Source: Streptomyces sp. NBC_01283 (GTDB taxonomy: Bacteria > Actinomycetota > Actinomycetes > Streptomycetales > Streptomycetaceae). Taken from it: DNA of 64,000 bases. The notes beneath the pieces were generated by a model. That model was not told the origin of the DNA, did not search any database, and saw only the letters and a program-made list of their open reading frames with translations. The position numbers and the translations under genes were made by a program. Each line of letters opens with the position of its first letter. Within the stretch, counting starts at the first letter, position 1. The stretch spans positions 3,206,501-3,270,500 of the forward strand of contig NZ_CP108430.1 in NCBI RefSeq assembly GCF_041435335.1, read 5' to 3'. This document shows, one piece after another, positions 61,163 through 64,000 of the stretch.

Positions 61163-61244
61163 CCGGTCGGCCCTGTGACCGACTGTCGCTCGCTCTCCGT
61201 CTCCCGCCCTGCCGAGCCCTGCCAGGACCTGCCCGAGGGGTGAA

Positions 61245-61682
61245 GTGGTGAACCAACAGACCAGCCAGATCGTCGACGACCGAAGTACGCAGCCCTCCCG
61301 CCTGTCCCGCCCATCCCGTCTGTCCCGCCCATCCCGCCTGTCGCCCGAGGACCTCGCCTCCCTGAGCGAGAACCTGCGCGAGCAGGCCCTGTTCCGCCGC
61401 GAACAACTGCAGCAGCTCTCCGCCTCCGCGCTGACCCGTACGGACGCGCTCCTCGACCGCCAGAGCCCGTCCCGGACCGAGGTCCGTGTGAAACTCGCCG
61501 CGTCCGCCCGCATGGTCCTCGCCGACGTCGAGGCGGCCCTCGGACGCATGGACCGCGGCGACTACGGTGCCTGCCACCTGTGCCGGCACCCCATCGACCG
61601 CGAGCGCCTGCTGATCGTGCCGCAGGCCCGCTACTGCGCTCGTTGCGCCCGCTGCCAGCAGGCCCGAGGAGCCGACCGATGA
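61245..61682 (+). CDS. Second DksA/TraR-type zinc-finger protein
   Basis: 145 residues from GTG 61245. An N-terminal RLSRPS triplet repeat, then EALxxR-like helices and a zinc finger CHLCRHPID with CARCARC. Probably a diverged duplicate of the preceding gene. Its TGA overlaps the next start by 4 bp. Confidence 0.87.
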   Translation: MVNQQTSQIVDDRSTQPSRLSRPSRLSRPSRLSPEDLASLSENLREQALFRREQLQQLSASALTRTDALLDRQSPSRTEVRVKLAASARMVLADVEAALGRMDRGDYGACHLCRHPIDRERLLIVPQARYCARCARCQQARGADR

Positions 61683-62533
61683 CCTCGGCACCCTCGACGC
61701 CCTCGACGCCCGTGCCAGGGCGGCACCGCTCCTGGCCCTGGTGCCGCCAGTGCTCCGGCATCGCCCTCGACCTCGGCAGTGCCCGGACCCGCGCCTGGAC
61801 GTCCGGACGGCGGATGATCCTCGACGTCCCCACGGTGACCTTTCACGGCGGTGGTGCCGTGTATCCCATCCGGCGCGGCGCCATCGTCGACACCCCCGGG
61901 ACCGCCCTGATGCTCGACCGGCTGCTCGGCCACCGGCTGCCCCGCTTCGGACGCCCGTTGCTCATCCTGACCGCCCCCGTGCTGGGCGGAGTCGCCTACC
62001 GGGCCGAAGCCCGCGTCGCCGTCGAGGTCCTCCGCCCGCGCGCCGTCCTGACCATTCCCACCGCGCGCGCCGTGGCCTCGGCCGTCGACGCCGATCTGTC
62101 CCGGCCCCTGCTCGTCGTGGACATCGGCGCCCACCTCACCGAGGTCGCCCTCCTCTGCGACGGCGATGTGATCGACGCACGGCACACCGCCCTGGGCACC
62201 AGCGACGGAGACGGACCGGCTCCGTCCACGCCCACCCGGATCACCGACTCCGTCCTCGCGATGGTGAGCGCGATGCTCGAACAGGACCGCACCTCCCGGA
62301 CCATGGAAGCCCTCCGGCGGGGTGCGCTGCTGGCCGGGGGCGGCGCGCTGCTTCCCGGCATCAGCCGCGGTCTCGCCGGTGCGCTGCACGCTCCCGTCCA
62401 GCCCGTGCCCGCCCCGCACACCGCCGCGGTCCGCGGAGCCTCGAAACTCCTCCGGGCCGCCCACGCCCACCCCTCCGCGACCGACAACCGCACTGCCGCC
62501 CACACCGACGCCGACACCACCCGTCCCCGTTAG
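61679..62533 (+). CDS. MreB-like actin-fold protein
   Basis: 284 residues from ATG 61679 (AGGAG upstream). Nucleotide-binding motifs of the MreB/Hsp70 fold: GIALDLGSARTRAW, LLVVDIGAHLTEVALL and LAGGGALLPGISRGL. Shorter than true MreB (about 340), with a disordered tail. Streptomyces has several MreB-like proteins active in spore-wall or stress functions; the exact role here is not evident. Confidence 0.8.
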   Translation: MTSAPSTPSTPVPGRHRSWPWCRQCSGIALDLGSARTRAWTSGRRMILDVPTVTFHGGGAVYPIRRGAIVDTPGTALMLDRLLGHRLPRFGRPLLILTAPVLGGVAYRAEARVAVEVLRPRAVLTIPTARAVASAVDADLSRPLLVVDIGAHLTEVALLCDGDVIDARHTALGTSDGDGPAPSTPTRITDSVLAMVSAMLEQDRTSRTMEALRRGALLAGGGALLPGISRGLAGALHAPVQPVPAPHTAAVRGASKLLRAAHAHPSATDNRTAAHTDADTTRPR

Positions 62534-62588
62534 TCCCGGCAGCCCGACCAACCAACCTCCCCATATCTAAATATCTAAGGAGCCTCCC

Positions 62589-63230
62589 GTGGCCGGCCAC
62601 ATCCCCCCGGCACAGCCGCCCCCTGAAGAACACCAAAACCCCCGGACTCCCCACCCCCTCCTCTGGCGCTGGCGGCGCAATCCCCTGCGCCGCCGCAACG
62701 ACCTCGTCCAGGGGTGGATCGCCGTCGGCCTCTTCCTGGCCGTCGTGACCGCCACCCCGGCCACCGTCGTCCTGGTCGGTGACACGGCCCGCCGCCACAT
62801 CGAACAGACCGCCCGGCACCAGGCCGACACCCGGCACCGCACCACCGCCGTCCTCGTCCACGACGCGCCCCGCCACCCCGAACCCGGTTCGGCCGAGGCG
62901 AAGAAGGTCCGGTACCCGGTCACGGTCCGCTTCACCGACCGCCACGGGCACAGCCACACCGCGCGGACGGACGTCGAACCCGCCCTGTCCGCCGGGAACT
63001 CCGTCCGCGTATGGGTGAGCGACGACGGGAAGGTCACCGAGCCGCCCCTCACCGAGGACGAGGTCCGTGACCACACCATGGGTTACGTCGTCCTGGCCGC
63101 CCTCGCCGTCCCGATCCTGGGCGCCGCCGCATACGCCTGCGCCCACCGCAGGCTGGAGCGGCACAACCTCGCCCGCTGGGAGGCGGCCTGGGCCCGTACC
63201 GCCCCTCGGTGGACCACCACTCCCCCTTGA
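62589..63230 (+). CDS. Rv1733c-family two-TM membrane protein
   Basis: 213 residues from GTG 62589 (AAGGAG upstream). TMs IAVGLFLAVVTATPATVVLV and YVVLAALAVPILGAAAYACA bracket an extracytoplasmic domain with VTVRFTDRHGHSHTART and VRVWVSDDGKVTEPPL, the layout of mycobacterial Rv1733c-like proteins. Function unknown. Confidence 0.82.
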   Translation: MAGHIPPAQPPPEEHQNPRTPHPLLWRWRRNPLRRRNDLVQGWIAVGLFLAVVTATPATVVLVGDTARRHIEQTARHQADTRHRTTAVLVHDAPRHPEPGSAEAKKVRYPVTVRFTDRHGHSHTARTDVEPALSAGNSVRVWVSDDGKVTEPPLTEDEVRDHTMGYVVLAALAVPILGAAAYACAHRRLERHNLARWEAAWARTAPRWTTTPP

Positions 63231-63251
63231 CCAGGCGCCGGGCCGGGGGCC

Positions 63252-64000
63252 TCAACTCCGTTGGATCGGCGGCAACTCGTACGTCCCGTCGAAGACCGCC
63301 GCGCGGGGCGTGTACATCCGCAGGACCGGGCGGAAGCGGCCCTCCGGTGTGGGCAGCCAGTTCGCCGCCGTCTTGTCGTCGGCGGGGCGCTGCGCCTGGA
63401 GGCGAAGGGTGAGGGAGCCGTCGTCGTCGTAGCTCAGGCCCGGGGTGCGGTCCCCGATGGAGTAACGGTCCACGGGGTTGTCGACCAGGTTCCGCTCCGG
63501 CAGGCCGTACATCGTCACCGACCAGAACGCGTCCACGGGCGGCGGCTTCTCGAAGCGCAGGGTGTAGGAGTGCTCGCCCTCCAGGGGCCGGCCGTCGGCG
63601 TCGTCCCACGCCATCGCGTGCGCCGCTTCGTAGCCGTGTCTGCCCCAGAGCGCGGTGTGCGCCGAGGTGGCGCGCAGCATGCGGCCCAACTCCCGGTCGG
63701 CGCAGATCCATTGGGGATCCTTGAGCGTACCGACCTCGAAGTGATCGGCGTTGTAGTCGAAGGCGTGGTACGTGCGCTGCCAGCCGTTCTGCCGCTGCGC
63801 GCCGTCCCCGCGGGTGGCCTCCTGCTCGACCTGCTCCTTGCCCGCGGCGAACCCCGCACGGAGCGCTTCGGCGAGCTCCGGTTCGGGGCGGGCGTAAGGG
63901 CTCTCGGCGTCCAGCAGACCCAGCGGCGCGAACCTCTTCTGGTACGTGCCGTCGGCCGGCGCGGGCGGGAAGGCGGCCATGCGGGCCCGCAGCTTCTCGT
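63252..64000 (-). CDS. DUF1254/DUF1214-type protein, N-terminus beyond window
   Basis: About 249 visible residues, ending TYELPPIQRS. FWSVTMYGLPERNLVDNPVD, YSIGDRTPGLSYDDDGSL and TPEGRFRPVLRMYTP are the DUF1214 C-terminal signature. The frame stays open to the right edge (EKLRAR before MAAFPPAP), so the start lies outside. Substrate unknown. Confidence 0.85.
   Translation of the reverse strand, partial: EKLRARMAAFPPAPADGTYQKRFAPLGLLDAESPYARPEPELAEALRAGFAAGKEQVEQEATRGDGAQRQNGWQRTYHAFDYNADHFEVGTLKDPQWICADRELGRMLRATSAHTALWGRHGYEAAHAMAWDDADGRPLEGEHSYTLRFEKPPPVDAFWSVTMYGLPERNLVDNPVDRYSIGDRTPGLSYDDDGSLTLRLQAQRPADDKTAANWLPTPEGRFRPVLRMYTPRAAVFDGTYELPPIQRS

Overview
The window is about 64 kb of high-GC actinobacterial chromosome, almost certainly Streptomyces. 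The evidence is GTG/TTG starts with purine-rich ribosome sites, the Streptomyces gene order lysA-hom-thrC-thrB-rho-LCP-rpmE-prfA, an ArgS-related NrtL-type protein, and a secreted-protein/SecDF/NarL-type signalling neighbourhood. No database search was run. Family names come from motifs read in the translations.

Layout. (1) 1-12437, leftward core genome: prfA (cut by the window edge), rpmE, an LCP ligase, rho, the threonine genes thrB, thrC and hom, lysA, an nrtL-like gene and a single-domain response regulator. (2) 12664-12735, tRNA-Arg(CCG), the integration site. (3) 12694-34412, integrated element 1, an actinomycete integrative and conjugative element (AICE) with int, xis, a Prim-Pol/D5-type primase-helicase replication module, a TraB/FtsK translocase, small spread-type membrane proteins, and a regulatory block (HTH regulator, Nudix, HD, double-GntR). 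Cargo lies at both ends: an HNH-Shedu fusion on the left, and a two-gene operon of unknown function, one gene with a PD-(D/E)XK-like motif, on the right. (4) 34413-53581, integrated element 2, a pSAM2-like AICE with int, a xis gene split by an IS256-family insertion, an HUH rolling-circle Rep, TraB/FtsK, spread genes, an XRE/TPR regulator and a GntR-Nudix fusion. Its cargo is a NERD protein, a two-gene CBASS (CD-NTase plus S-4TM effector), an HNH nuclease and a modification-dependent restriction enzyme. (5) 53626-64000, chromosome again: a RibD/DHFR-like protein, a fused SecDF with a minisatellite-encoded N-terminal extension, a small secreted protein, a NarL-type two-component system, two DksA/TraR zinc proteins, an MreB-like protein, an Rv1733c-like membrane protein and the start-truncated end of a DUF1254/1214-type protein.

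How it works together. Three 44-bp copies of the tRNA-Arg 3' end bound the two elements, so two AICEs with unlike replication modules sit head-to-tail in one attB. Each element's integration/replication and transfer genes run leftward as long, often 4-bp-overlapping operons. Each is governed from a divergent regulatory region with conspicuous palindromes. Both elements pair a GntR repressor with a Nudix protein (separate in element 1, fused in element 2), which matches the KorSA/Pif repressor/immunity logic of pSAM2. Both carry anti-phage-type cargo beside the att sites.

Most interesting unexplained signals: a hairpin family (six copies over both elements) with variable, covarying stems and a mostly 20-nt loop built around TTGGC(G/A); the unassigned two-gene operon at 31154-33798; the HNH-Shedu fusion; and the GntR-Nudix fusion.
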